64,000 nt of DNA from Gracilariopsis chorda (taxonomy: Eukaryota; Rhodophyta; Florideophyceae; Gracilariales; Gracilariaceae): assembly GCA_003194525.1 (NCBI GenBank), contig NBIV01000302.1, positions 37,310 to 101,309 on the forward strand, given 5' to 3'. How positions within the stretch are numbered: position 1 is the stretch's first letter; each line of letters starts with the position of its first letter. Positions 11,232 through 21,716 of this stretch are shown piece after piece. The notes under the pieces are model-generated. The model saw only the letters and a program-made list of their open reading frames with translations. It was not told the DNA's origin and searched no databases. The position numbers and the translations under genes were made by a program.

Positions 11232-12307
11232 TTTCGTACTAATAACTGTTCGTCATTCACAAAGTGCGGAAAGAAAGAGATCATAGTTATTGAAAACACG
11301 CAGTTTTAGGTTTGTCATTTGAACTTGTCAGGTGAAAGGGTTTTGGCTGAATGCAACTGTAAAGTGTATTTTGCCTACGTGTAACATTCGTTTAATGTAG
11401 GAAGCAACAATCGTACTCGCTATATTAAACGAAATATTGAAAGGTTGGGAGAAACATGTAAATGCCTGATTGCTCGATAATGGTTTTCCAGTTTTGTTTC
11501 GTTTCATCAGCATCAACAACTCATAGAACGGCCCTAACAGCAAGTCTAGCAGAGTGCTATATACCCAGAAAATCTTAACTTATCGTGCCTTAGGCGATTT
11601 TAGCATCCCTACCAGCGTTCTTATTGCCATTTTTCGTTGCCATATATGCCTCGTGATTCATTTTTCAATTCAGTACGAGGAAAATATAGAAATGAAAGTA
11701 GACACCGTGACTTGAAATTTTAATGGGTTTTGAGGTCTTCATTGACCTATGAGAGCACTGATTCTATATCAAACAGATTTCTGGGGGGTAAAATGACCGG
11801 GAAACAAATTTTCGCGCCAACGAAAAGCATTTTCTGGTACAACGTCTATCTGTTCACAAATTAAAATCTTGTAACTTCGGTGGTGGGAGCGATCGAGCAG
11901 AGGCGAGGCGATCGAACGGCGTCGTTTGAACATGTTGGCTTTCATTCTTTGTACCTCATACAGGGCACTTGGTTGAGTGCTGACCCCCCCGCTAACGTTT
12001 CTTGTATTGCAAATGGCTCGTACTCGTAGTTATCATATCGCACTCGACTGGTAGACTTGCACATTATTTGGGATGCTAAATTGAATGTTATTTTCAAAAC
12101 AAGTGTCTATAATATAGAGCACTGGTAGACTTGCTCTAAGAGTTCGAGCTATCAAATCCAGCGCCGCCAGGGGCACTGTAAGCTGCTAGCCGCATCGGCC
12201 ACGTGTAGTTCTCCGATTGGTAAGACATCAAGCAGAACCCACTTGCGTGTGTTCTTGTTAGTAGGAGGGGAACCGTGGTGTAGCACAAAGGTTGAGGCGG
12301 CCATCGG
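11232..12307. other. Intergenic, nothing recognised
   Basis: No supported gene is seen. A 13-bp word CTGGTAGACTTGC occurs twice (about 12049 and 12122). The last part should contain the promoter and 5' leader of the PPR-like gene. Confidence 0.5.
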
Positions 12308-13234
12308 TTGAGAGCTGATGCTATGCGCCCACTTGCGTTTGCCACAACTGGGAGCGTATCGCTCCCCTGGGTGAGACGCCCGCAGGTCGTAAGCGCACCA
12401 AGATGCAGCTCGTTAAATGCACCGCCAAGGCGGGCGCAGGAGCGCTTTCAGCATGACGGTCAAGCGCGCAGCAGGGACGCGACAGTGCAGCAAAAACAGG
12501 TGGCAGCGCACATTCGGAATCTTTGCCGAAGCGCGCGAGTAAACGAAGCAGCGGCGTTTCTACAATCTCATCGAATGCATGATTCGGAGTACGCTCGCAG
12601 CACGCTGATTTCGTATGCCGCGCGACACGGGGACCTGCAGGCGTCGCTGCGCCACCTTCGGCAGGCCGAAGAGCTCAATTTGACGTCGTGCGCGGCGTAC
12701 ACAGCGGCGATTCACGCGCTTGCGGCGCGCGCACAGCCGATGGAGGCACTGTCGTTATTCAAGCGCGCACGCAACCGTCTGGCGAGCATTGACGCGGAGC
12801 TTTATCGCGCAGCGATCCGCGCAGCCGGTCGGGCCGGCCGGCTACAAACGGCTCTGTCGCTACTGCACAGCGCGCGGGAGGGCGGCATCGACGCGGGTGA
12901 GCACGGATTCGAAGGAGTGCTGTACGCGTGTGCATACGCGCCGGCGCCCACGCACCGCTCGGAACAGCTGCTCACTCGCGCGTTCGTCGTGCTGCAAGCG
13001 GCCATCTGGCAGCGACAGGCCAGCGCACGAGTGCTGTACGCAGCCGCCACTTGTGTCACTCGCCGCCGCCTGTGGCACCCGCGCCTGGGCCCGCTCCTGC
13101 TGCAGCACATGTGCCGCGTGGCGCTGCATGAGCCACACACGTTGCCTCCGCGGCTGCGCCTACGCTTCGTCACCAAGATCGACCACCTGCGCCGCCTCAA
13201 GGCTCAACAAGCTGGCACCCCACCAACTAACTAA
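12308..13234 (+). CDS. PPR-like helical-repeat protein, probably organellar
   Basis: This is an uninterrupted 308-codon frame with strong GC-rich codon use. The first 45 or so residues are rich in Arg, Ser, Ala and Pro and poor in acidic residues, as expected for a plastid or mitochondrial targeting peptide. ATG 12323 is an alternative start. From about residue 75 the protein shows tandem helical hairpins spaced about 35 residues apart (SYAARHGDLQASLRHL, YTAAIHALAARAQPMEALSLF, YRAAIRAAGRAGRLQTALSLL), the spacing and pattern of pentatricopeptide repeats. PPR proteins bind organellar RNA and act in processing, stability or translation. The C-terminus is Arg/Leu-rich. The stop lies only about 35 bp before the next possible ATG of the DHH gene in the same direction. 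Confidence 0.72.
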   Translation: MRADAMRPLAFATTGSVSLPWVRRPQVVSAPRCSSLNAPPRRAQERFQHDGQARSRDATVQQKQVAAHIRNLCRSARVNEAAAFLQSHRMHDSEYARSTLISYAARHGDLQASLRHLRQAEELNLTSCAAYTAAIHALAARAQPMEALSLFKRARNRLASIDAELYRAAIRAAGRAGRLQTALSLLHSAREGGIDAGEHGFEGVLYACAYAPAPTHRSEQLLTRAFVVLQAAIWQRQASARVLYAAATCVTRRRLWHPRLGPLLLQHMCRVALHEPHTLPPRLRLRFVTKIDHLRRLKAQQAGTPPTN

Positions 13235-13468
13235 CTCCCCTCTCCTTCCCACATCCCTCCCATCCCTCCATGCCGCTACCGTCCCCTTCCCCCGCATCGC
13301 CTTCGCTCTCACCGTCACCCCCCGTCTTGCCCGTCTCCGACATCCCCGCAATAGCCTCCCCCCACGCTTCGCGCCTGCGCAACTCCACACTCAACCCCCC
13401 CACCGCTGCATCTTCCCGCACCCACCCAATTTTCCTCCTCCACCACCTCCACGTCATCCCCGCCGCGC
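13235..13468 (+). promoter_or_regulatory. Pyrimidine-rich leader of the DHH/CBS gene
   Basis: The coding strand is almost pure C/T with scattered A (CCCCTTCCCCC, CACCCCCCG and similar). A comparable C-rich stretch precedes the PAP2 gene (about 23850-24180). It probably contains the promoter or 5' leader and the N-terminal targeting sequence. The function is inferred from recurrence only. Confidence 0.4.
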
Positions 13469-14893
13469 GATCTCGACATCGTCCTAACCCACTCCACAGC
13501 TGACTTCGACTCGCTTGCCGCCGCAGTCGGGCTCGCAAAGCTTCGCGGTCCCCACACCCTTGTCGTCACCCCCGCAGGCGAATCGCCCGCCCTCCGTCGC
13601 TTCCTCTCCCTCCACAGGCCCCTTTTCAAAATCCTTGGCCCCAAGGCTGTCGACCCCACCCGCTTACGCTGGCTCGGTATCGTCGATACAGTCCGTTCTG
13701 ACCGCCTCGGACTCGCCGCCCACTGGCCCGCCTATGCCCAACAGGTTGACGTTTATGACCACCACATCGGCCGCGTCTGCGATATCGAGCACCCTAACCT
13801 CAATCTCATCGTCGAAAGAGTCGGCGCCGTTGCAACTATCATTGTCGAACGTCTGCGTCAGCATGCTATACCACTCACCCCGCCAGAAGCCACACTGCTA
13901 GCACTTGCTATTCATTCCGATACCGGCTCACTCACTTTTGAACATACCACTTCACGAGATGCCGCCGCGCTTGCATGGCTCATGTCCCACGGCGCCATTC
14001 AACGCTCGATATCAGAGTTTTCGCACACTTTGCTATCAGACGAACAACAAACCGTACTTAGTACCGCACTCTCCAACATCAAACGACACCATGTCAATGG
14101 CGTTGAGGTCGCTTCCCTTCTCGTGCGCGGCTCTTCCTTTCTCAAAGGTATGAGCACAGTCGCAAACGATGTCCTCGAAATCGCAAACCTTGATGTCCTC
14201 ATCCTCATGTACCTTAATTCTAGAACGCGAACGCGCAAGACCAAACGGTCGTCACCGCCGTCAGACCAAAACAACTCGCAACATACCGTCAAGCAGGTCT
14301 CCATCATTGGCCGAGCACGCGCCCGTGTCGACGGCATCGATTTTTCCGAGCTCTTTCAATCCGTTGGAGGCGGTGGCCACGCACGTGCTGCCTCTGCTTC
14401 CCTCAAGTGCACCGAGGAAGAAGCCGTGCAACTGCTGCACCGCCTCATCAATGATGCTTGTGCCCAGATCCCCAACCCGAAACCAGTACGCGAGTTAATG
14501 TCTAGAGAACTCGTCACCGTATTACCCACCTCCACAATCAGTGATGCCAGACGATTGATAGTTCTGCACGCGCACCAAATCCTACCGGTAGTCAACGCGA
14601 GAGGCGCCCTTTTGGGACTCATTTCCATGCACGATGTCGAGTCGGCTGAAAGGAAGCGGGGTGTTCACGCTTATCAGATGCCCGTTGCCGCTTGGATGCA
14701 CCATAATGTTATCTCCGTTGGACCGGACACACCGTTTTACGAGGCCGCCAAGATCGTTGCTGAAGAGACCATGGGTGTGCTTCCTATTGTTGAGAACGGT
14801 AAATTGATCGGAGTCCTCAGTCGAATGGATGTGCTTGTGGCAAGACGGCTCCTACCAGAAGATATGCTTCACAGCCATCGACGATGGACATGA
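13355..14893 (+). CDS. DHH/DHHA1 phosphoesterase with tandem CBS domains
   Basis: The open frame 13355-14893 (512 codons) has no ATG before residue 210, so the true start lies in another frame or exon. ATG 13270 in the neighbouring frame would join it after a one-base change in a C-run at 13395-13401. The DHH motifs are clear: D50-F-D52 in THSTADFDS, D111 in GIVDT, D135-H-H, and D189 in SDTGS. The DHHA1 motif GGGGHA is at 338-343. Two CBS domains follow, at about 377-435 and 445-505. DHH/DHHA1 proteins hydrolyse phosphodiesters (NrnA-type nanoRNase, bis-phosphates). In some bacteria DHH-CBS units are fused to a CCA/poly(A) polymerase domain, which is absent here. The CBS pair suggests control by adenine nucleotides. 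Plastid targeting is plausible given the Pro/Ser-rich N-terminus. Confidence 0.85.
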   Translation, partial: PPPTLRACATPHSTPPPLHLPAPTQFSSSTTSTSSPPRDLDIVLTHSTADFDSLAAAVGLAKLRGPHTLVVTPAGESPALRRFLSLHRPLFKILGPKAVDPTRLRWLGIVDTVRSDRLGLAAHWPAYAQQVDVYDHHIGRVCDIEHPNLNLIVERVGAVATIIVERLRQHAIPLTPPEATLLALAIHSDTGSLTFEHTTSRDAAALAWLMSHGAIQRSISEFSHTLLSDEQQTVLSTALSNIKRHHVNGVEVASLLVRGSSFLKGMSTVANDVLEIANLDVLILMYLNSRTRTRKTKRSSPPSDQNNSQHTVKQVSIIGRARARVDGIDFSELFQSVGGGGHARAASASLKCTEEEAVQLLHRLINDACAQIPNPKPVRELMSRELVTVLPTSTISDARRLIVLHAHQILPVVNARGALLGLISMHDVESAERKRGVHAYQMPVAAWMHHNVISVGPDTPFYEAAKIVAEETMGVLPIVENGKLIGVLSRMDVLVARRLLPEDMLHSHRRWT

Positions 14894-16214
14894 TTTTCGG
14901 CAGTGTTGTACCTTATTTTTGTTGTCTGGATGGAAGAAAATGAGTAGCCGCTGCACCCTCTTTCTTGCTGCTGCACTGATCTTACCAGCTAGAATGAAGC
15001 AATGTCCGAGCTAAAAGACAGTTTGCATGCCAAACCACTCGGAATCTGACGTACCAGTCGGCTTGGGTTACCGACAAGAGCAGATGCTTACCATATCACG
15101 CCACGCTTCTCTAACCTGAAGAAGTAGCCCATGCCTCTCGGCTGCCTATCCGTTTAGCAGCACCAACCTGACAGCCGGTTTCCCGCACTACGAAAATAGG
15201 AGATTGGTTCGAGGGCGGAGGGTTGTGTTGCAGTTAGCTGTGTGGGTGTGACAACGGTGGAAGTTCGAGCTTCTTGTTTGCTTCACTTCTATGCCTTGCG
15301 TTTTGTAGGAAATACCTTCTTAGGAACACAAGAGCTGTTTTAACACAAAGCTTATAAGAAACAGCCTGATGAAGATCAGGCGTCAAATTTTTTCTTCAGG
15401 CTGTCCATACGCATTCTACGACCATGCTATGGACAAAGTCAAGATATCTAAGGCCGTCCTACTGGTGGAGCGCTTCGTTGGCACTTTATTTTGCTCACTC
15501 GACCGCTTTCCACATCTTACAATACTTCCATTTATGAGTTCGAGAGAGAAGAACTTTCTTATGTGTGGGCATCTGTGCTCTCGCATTACCTTTAGAGATT
15601 AATCACAACAGAATTTCATTTCCACAAAGGCGATGGGACGTCACATCCCAAGCGGAAACGAGAATGCTTTGAAGGACGATACCAGGGAAGACGTGCGATT
15701 TTGTGGCGTTGATTAGGATGTCTACGACCAAGAGCCATTGAGCATGGCAAACTCGAGTCAAACACGTTGCTCTCACAGCACAGACGAGGTGCCTTATGTT
15801 ATGCCCAATTTGTCGCGCGGAGTAAGCTACGTGAATTTCAAGGCGTAGCTCACATGATGCACAACAGCAGAGCTATTGCTAATTGCAATATGCAGGTACC
15901 TTCTGTGTCCTTTTTAATGAGGTCTTGTGACTTGCTTCAGAAGGCGTTGGGGCTCCCTCCTCTTTGCTTTCGAATTGATGAAATCCATCCTTCTTGGAAC
16001 GTATTTGTCGACCGAAAATGCTGTAACTGCTTCAGAGCTTGGTGTTGTTTAAGAAGCTAAGGTTTCATCCGTGTTTGCTTGCCCTCACAAGCCTTGTGAC
16101 GGTAGAATCTCTGTCGATACGTTCGTCTAGCTTGCGCTGCAAAGTGCTACATTCAACGGAAGGTATCTGACTCCTTTTACGCTCGCGAGTCTTCGCATGT
16201 GATACTCCGGTGTT
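14894..16214. other. Intergenic, no supported gene
   Basis: Short frames at 15369-15602 and 15767-16060 have no motifs, are Cys/aromatic-rich and look like chance frames. The 3' end of the DHH/CBS transcript must lie at the left. Confidence 0.5.
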
Positions 16215-16350
16215 GAAATGGTGGAAGCTATTCGCGGCGAATAATAAAAGAGTTCCGGGGTAAGACTGTGTGTGTCTGTGTTTATTTGGGCTCGTGTCCC
16301 TAACTCCAAGACTGTGGTAGGGGCCAATCTGAGAAGAACCCCTCTCTCTT
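16215..16350 (-). repeat. Non-LTR retrotransposon 3'-UTR copy
   Basis: Read on the minus strand this gives GAGAGAGGGGTTCTTCTC, then CTTGGAGTTAGGGACACGAG and a run of ACACAC units. The same series occurs on the plus strand at 17830-17930, after the RNase H fragment. It is a dispersed retroposon tail without the coding part. Confidence 0.65.
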
Positions 16351-16541
16351 CACATGTAAAACTCGGCACTCGCGGTAATTCTCTAAGAACAGACCACTCC
16401 ATCGTGGGGGCTCGCATTTTGTAGTTTTGCGGTTTGACCAATCCCAACAGTTGTCATTCCATTGCTCTTGGATGCTATGCTGCTTGTCGTGCATTATGTA
16501 GTATTCTGTGGGATAAAACACCATTATGACAAAGCAATTGT

Positions 16542-17873
16542 ATGTCATGTATCCGTGCCGAAGTTGCTGTGAAATGGTGCGGCTGGAGAGGCACAATCAG
16601 ATTTGCTACGGACTCGAATAGCCTCGTTCAAGGCTTGCAAACGTCCCAACGGCGCCAAACACGCCGGCTTCAGGACATCTCTAAATGCATGACATTCATA
16701 ACAAACTATTGTCAATGCCAAATTGTTTGGGTACCAGGACACTGCGGGTTACCACAAAACGAAGCCGCCGACGAACTTGCAAAGAAAAGCCTTGGTCGCT
16801 CCATTGCGCAGCAACTCCAAAAAGAGATCGACTTTCTGGAAGTGAAACAGAGAACTCGCGTCCGTCTTACTAGCGCAGAGCCAGTAAGCGAAGTCCCAGA
16901 GTCACTGTCAAATGTATTGACTCTAACGAGGGCCATACTACCCTGTCGCAAATATTTACCGGCCACGTTCCGACGCTACATCCAGTCTCTACGTTTCTGC
17001 ACAACAGGAAATGTTTCTGCCCGCTCGGATGTGGGCTCAACATACCTAATAGTGTAGACCAGGGGTGGGAACAATCTGATGGAGATGGGATTGCTTTGCT
17101 CTACTGCAATCCCGCAATCGATTGCTGAGCACAATTCCATATCCAATCGGATTGCAATATCTTTACTGAACCTGCAATCTCGATTGCAATCTACAACCTT
17201 CAGCGCCCAAACCCATCGTATAGAACTTCTGCAACCCCAGCACCCATCGCTCGAATTATCTGATTCCTGCTGTCCTATTCTTCAGTTTACATTGCAACTC
17301 CTCAAATGTTTTACTGTTTCACAAGCTCAATTGATTCTTTACCCAAATCGACATCCCAGACCTCGAATTCACGCGAAGTGCGACTCCAGCCTTTTTGGTG
17401 TTGAGAGTGAAGGCAATGTCGAGCAGAGAGGTTCTAACAGCCGTAACCAAGTAAGGAGAGTGTGGCACAATGCAAGAAGTAGAAGTTACCTAGAAAAAGG
17501 ATGAAATGACAGTCGTATTGTGGAGAACGGTCGATGTTGTGTGTAACGGCTACATTTATTGAAGGCAATCCTGCAATTTGATGGGGAAATTGCTCATAGA
17601 ATCTCCATCAGATTGCAATCCTTCCTAAGGTTTGCAATCCTTGATTGCAATCATTGGGATTGCCATCGAATTGCAATTCCATCGATTGCAACACACCCCT
17701 GGTGTAGACCATTTCGTTCTTAGATGCCGCGGTATCCCGGCGTCGAGAGCTCCCACCTCTCCGAGAGAGGCAGGGTTCTGATGCCGAATCAATACTAAGG
17801 ACATGGCCACAAAAGCTGTTGGTTTATCTAGAGAGAGAGGGGTTCTTCTCAATGTAACCCGTACCCGTACCAT
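16542..17873 (+). pseudogene. Non-LTR retrotransposon RNase H and zinc knuckle, split by a MITE
   Basis: Positions 16542-17057 encode a 3'-end RNase H domain: FATDSNSLVQGL holds a catalytic Asp, and VWVPGHCGLPQNEAADELAKK is the conserved His/Asp strand of the RNase HI found in many non-LTR elements. A hAT-type MITE (17060-17701) then interrupts the frame. Removing it with one target copy restores NSVDHFVLRC, the end of the C-terminal zinc-binding motif, which matches DVEHFMLRC in the copy at 18183-19034. The upstream endonuclease and RT are missing, so this is a 5'-truncated dead copy, as usual for LINE elements. Confidence 0.82.
17060..17701. mobile_element. Non-autonomous hAT-type MITE with 8-bp TSD
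   Basis: The element is bounded by CAGGGGTGGG on the left and CACACCCCTG on the right, i.e. inverted CAGGGGTG termini typical of hAT transposons. It is flanked by an exact 8-bp duplication GTGTAGAC (17052-17059 and 17702-17709), the hAT target length. Both subterminal regions carry many ATTGCAAT/GATTGCAATC words in both orientations, which look like transposase-binding repeats. The 642-bp body has no transposase, so it must be mobilised in trans. Confidence 0.92.
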
Positions 17874-17935
17874 TGTCTTGGAATTAGAGACACGAGCTCA
17901 TATAAACACACACACATGTATCCGTGCAGAAGACT
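17830..17935 (+). repeat. Non-LTR retrotransposon 3'-UTR
   Basis: It follows the RNase H fragment and contains GAGAGAGAGGGGTTCTTCTC, then CTTGGAATTAGAGACACGAG and an ACACACACAC run. Related copies are at 16215-16350 (minus) and, partially, at 19085-19130 (plus). The shared order marks it as the element's 3' end. Confidence 0.65.
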
Positions 17936-18118
17936 TCTTCAAAGAAGTACTAACTTTCGCACAAATCTAGTAATCTAGGAGAAATGGGTTGAAGTTGAAG
18001 CTGTCGTAGCTCACCTCTAGAGCTGCGGTGCCAAGTCGCATTTTGTTGGATTAGTACGGCGCTGAGGGATCACGCAGGAACCGCCAGTGGCCCCGTTTTG
18101 GGCACAATGCAGTTATCC
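17936..18118. other. Spacer between two retroposon remnants
   Basis: Nothing recognised. Confidence 0.5.
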
Positions 18119-18134
18119 CTCTTCTTCTTCTTCT
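18119..18134 (-). repeat. (AAG)n 3' tail of non-LTR copy
   Basis: On the minus strand an AAG microsatellite lies shortly after the stop of the RNase H frame, preceded by AATAAAG. This is the kind of simple-repeat tail carried by many non-LTR retrotransposons. Confidence 0.6.
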
Positions 18135-18182
18135 TTATTGTGGGTTCAGCATGCCTGATTGCGGCACGCAGATAGTGGCTTC

Positions 18183-19034
18183 TCATTTGAAAAACTTCTC
18201 TCTCGTCAAGAAAGCTAACAACTTTTGTGGCCATTGGCGGACTATCTCCGCTAAAGTCTTACCCCTTCTTTCTCCAGGAGCAGGGAGCTCGCGTCTTCTA
18301 GATTCCGTCCGCTTGGCGCAACGCAGCATAAAATGTTCCACATCATTGGTAGCGTGTGTGTTGCAATCGCATTGTGACGGCTTTCTTTCTGTGTAGGTAG
18401 CAACTGGATGAAGCTTCGCAGTGTGACCTACGTAGATTTGCGACAGCGTAACTTCTGCTTTTTGAAACGATATGATGTGCTCTAGTTGTCTTGGGACATC
18501 ACTGATGAAGGGTTTGTCTTTCGAAGCCGCCATGATTCGTGTTTTAGAGTCCTTAAAGTAGATCGGGACTTTGATTTGATCTTTCAAGGAAGTGCTTAAG
18601 CCTTGCTTTGCAAGGGCATCCACCCGTTCATTTTGCGGAAGACCGCAATGACCGGGTATCCAAACGACATCGATGGAGCATTCTTTCCTCTCGCTGATAA
18701 CACTTAGGGTTTGTGATACGCTTTGCAGCGAAGAGGGTTGTGTTCGGGGAGATTTGCGTAAGCCGTCGACCATGCTCTTCGAGTCTGTTAGTAGTCTAAT
18801 TCTCCCTTTCCACCCCTGCTCGCATCTATTCAAAACCTTCAAGAACAACGACCACGCTGAACGAGGAAGCCAAATGGAGGTGCGATTGAAAAAGTTGAAA
18901 AGCTGATGGTCTCCGCGAGAGACCAAATCGCTTGTCCATTTCGCTTCCTTCTTTGGCGGAAGGAAAACGGGTACACCTCGTGAAGGCGGATCGGCTTGTA
19001 CTCGGGAGGTGCGATTGATTCTATTAGGGGACAT
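18183..19034 (-). pseudogene. Non-LTR retrotransposon RNase H, C-terminal fragment
   Basis: An open frame of 283 codons holds the end of a LINE-like ORF2. RLLTDSKSMVDGLR contains a catalytic Asp of RNase HI, VVWIPGHCGLPQNERVDALAKQ is its conserved C-terminal strand, and CDCNTHATNDVEHFMLRC is the zinc-binding motif that closes many ORF2 proteins. It is about 45-50% identical by eye to the plus-strand copy at 16542. Endonuclease and RT are absent upstream, so it is a 5'-truncated insertion. The frame is still open, suggesting a younger copy than its neighbour. Confidence 0.82.
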
Positions 19035-19084
19035 CCGTTGAGTGGATGACTAGCCTTCTACATCATAGGAGGTTAATACCGCTG

Positions 19085-19130
19085 CCTTGGAATTAGGGGT
19101 GCTGCACGTAGACACACACACAAATCTACA
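19085..19130 (+). repeat. Partial non-LTR 3'-tail copy
   Basis: CCTTGGAATTAGGGGTGC followed by GTAGACACACACACAAAT repeats the order seen at 17870-17910. It lies just beyond the 5' end of the minus-strand RNase H copy. Confidence 0.5.
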
Positions 19131-19135
19131 CAAGA

Positions 19136-20525
19136 GCAGAACATTGGCTAAAAGGTTGAGTTGCGAAGTCGAATCACTTATCGCAACAGATTACATATTC
19201 CGTTTTCTTTTATTGCGCTGTCTTGAGTTCTCCTTGCGAAGCTTAGGCAGTTTTTCGCTACCCAAAATGTTCCCAGCTCCTGAGAAAATGTGTTGCAAAG
19301 GTGCCTGTCTGTAACGGGTGGTCAAGCTGATCTAGAAAAGAGCAGACGACTACTGCTTACCTTCTCCCAAATTCTGCAAAAGACGTGTCACTCTTGCAGG
19401 CCATTGCACCCGATACGTCTGTGCGTTAAATGTCCATACTAGCTTTTCATATGTACGTCTTGTGTCCCTATAAAAAACCAAGTTTCCTCGGAATGGTAGA
19501 GAGAAGCGTAGGGCGCCTCCCGTTTGAGCTATCCTCCAGAATGCAAACGACCCTGTTTTCTAATAAGAGATGCGTATGTTGTTCTTTTGCTTTGACGTGT
19601 TCATTCGAGCCCTCTCAGCACTTGCAAGACACAACTGGGAAAAGATTATCGAGGGTATCGGAAGCATCAAACGTGTCTTCGTGATGAAAACGATGGCTTT
19701 GTAGTATGACATCAACCGACGTGAAGATTTCAATAATACGGGACCCGTTTAAGAGCAGAGGTGCTCCTGTACCCATTGCGCATGTTGGCTGCTGATAGTG
19801 CTCGCAATCACGAGAACCACACAAGTCAGGGTTAGGATACTGAAAGCTCTCGGATCCTGGGAAGACTTTAGCATGCGACGTGATGAAAGGGTCCTTGCAC
19901 TTTTTAATTGCGAAACGAAAGGAGCTCAGTGCAAGGTGAAGCCCCAGTGCGAATGCACTTCCAATTAATCATCATCTGCATTCTACCCCGTGACATCTCC
20001 GTTGTAAGCTTCGGGTACGAGTGAGCGACGTTTTTTTTCAGTATGTGTTAGAAAGAATGGTCCAGTATCAGAGTCAGTTCTGTGGTTACTTTTTGAGATA
20101 GTCAAAACGACTAGTGTCGACCCCCGGGAAGTCAAGGTCGATCCGTTTTACCGCCGTGCTGTGAGTTCGTGCTCCTACCATCAGACCTTCTTGTTTGCCT
20201 GAAGAACGTTAAACGGGTACAAAAGCACAAAGAGCGATATTTAGCGTTTCGACCACCTGCGTATTCCTTTTATTCCTCGACCTTCGGCAACGCATCCATT
20301 GTTCAATCGCACGCTTCATTGTCAGCACATCGAACAAGCAACCCGAACATCTCGGCGAGCTATCGAACAAACCACTCTTGGCGTTCCTTTGGAAGAACGG
20401 ACTACACCACTCACAAACAATCACAGTCCCACATCAACACACATACACGGAAGCCCGTAAACACACACACACATACACGGAAAACTCATCTACAACAGCC
20501 TGCTGACTTACACAAAGCAGCAAAT
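19136..20525. other. Intergenic and 5' leader of the Myb-like gene
   Basis: No gene is supported. The part from about 20400 to 20500 carries CACACACATACACGG repeats and is read here as 5' leader of the following gene. Confidence 0.45.
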
Positions 20526-21716
20526 ATGAACAATCTCGATTTACTGCTTGAAGCGTCAATCATCGTGGAGTCGGAGAAACTCCACGTGATGGACAAGTTC
20601 TCTGCCGTCGGAAGAGAGCTTAAATCGTCTATTGGAGGGCGGGTCACAGGATGGAAAATCCTTCAAGAGCTTCTTCGCTCTGGCGAGAGCACCATTCTCT
20701 CGCGGAAGGAACGCAAGCTGGGTCCAAATGATCCCCAGTTGAAGCGATACCTCGAAGACTATGACAGTCTAATCGCTTCTGTGATCCAGATCTACACGCA
20801 AGAAGCGGAACTCCTCCACGCCGTCAAGCGCGAAATTATTGACGTGTTTGTGGCGAAGAACGAGTTCATGAGGTCGGGTGGAAATAGTGCGGAGGATGAA
20901 ACAAAGCTGGAAGGCACTGGGTTGAACAATCAACCAGCGCCCGCTGCTGGCGAAAGGCAGGAAAGCACTTGTGGATCGGATGAACGTTGTGAGCCCAACA
21001 CAAGTGGCGGTGCGGATTATGACGACAATCCCACAAAATGCCGCACAACGCCAGAGTCTGAAGAGATGGCCGAGCCCAAGGCCAAGTCTCAGGTGTCTGT
21101 GGACAAGGGCCATGCGTTAAAGATAAGGATTCCGGTGGTTCGACAGGACGGCCCTGAGCGTCGAGCAGTGGAGAAGGAAGTACCGGTGAAAGGAACAGCG
21201 ATCAGAACGCGCAACCTTACTGAGCCATGCTCGAAAGGCGATAGTAAGGACGCTTCCGGGGACGTTGGCTTGCTGTTGGTGGAAAAGTACCGGTTGTCAG
21301 GCGGAAGCGGTGCAGACGGAAGCCAGTCGGAAGTGGGGGCTGCTGAGAAGGCAACGGTTCAAAGCGAGGAGACCGTTGCAAGCAGAGTGCCGAGGAGACA
21401 CAGGAAAAGGAGATCCTTTGAATCGGAAGGAGATGCGGTGCCGTCCAAGCGTCGAAGAATCAACTGGACTCAAGACGAGAACAGGGTGTTCATTGGGCTT
21501 GTGAGGCAGTTTCAGCCGCTCGGCGAAACGGAGATGAGAAGGCGACTGGCCAGGCACTTCTCCCCGCGCAGAACACATGAGCAATGCGCGAACCACCTTC
21601 GTATTCTGCGAGCAAAGGGTGTACTACCGCCCGGTGGTGAGGCGGGTGGCAATGAGGGCGGTGGCCCAAGTGTAAGCGCAGATGCACCTGTGACGCGCTC
21701 GAAAGGTAGCCAGTGA
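20526..21716 (+). CDS. Myb/SANT-like nuclear protein
   Basis: The frame is open from 20169, but the part before 20526 is simple-sequence-rich leader, so ATG 20526 is chosen (396 residues; ATG 20169 would add 119). The N-terminal 120 residues are helical (LDLLLEASIIVESEKLHV...). The middle, residues 120-300, is acidic, Gly/Ser-rich and probably disordered. A basic cluster RRHRKRRS and then SKRRRINWTQDENRVF begins a Myb/SANT-type helix-turn-helix at about residues 310-362, with RRTHEQCANHLRILRAKG as its recognition helix region. This implies a DNA- or chromatin-binding nuclear protein. Targets are unknown. A SANT domain alone could also mean a domesticated transposon protein. Confidence 0.65.
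   Translation: MNNLDLLLEASIIVESEKLHVMDKFSAVGRELKSSIGGRVTGWKILQELLRSGESTILSRKERKLGPNDPQLKRYLEDYDSLIASVIQIYTQEAELLHAVKREIIDVFVAKNEFMRSGGNSAEDETKLEGTGLNNQPAPAAGERQESTCGSDERCEPNTSGGADYDDNPTKCRTTPESEEMAEPKAKSQVSVDKGHALKIRIPVVRQDGPERRAVEKEVPVKGTAIRTRNLTEPCSKGDSKDASGDVGLLLVEKYRLSGGSGADGSQSEVGAAEKATVQSEETVASRVPRRHRKRRSFESEGDAVPSKRRRINWTQDENRVFIGLVRQFQPLGETEMRRRLARHFSPRRTHEQCANHLRILRAKGVLPPGGEAGGNEGGGPSVSADAPVTRSKGSQ

Noticed and set aside
12720-13487. Second long plus-strand frame overlapping the PPR-like gene
   Set aside because: Arg/Cys/Ser-rich composition is typical of an alternative frame of GC-rich coding sequence; the PPR frame has the repeat pattern.
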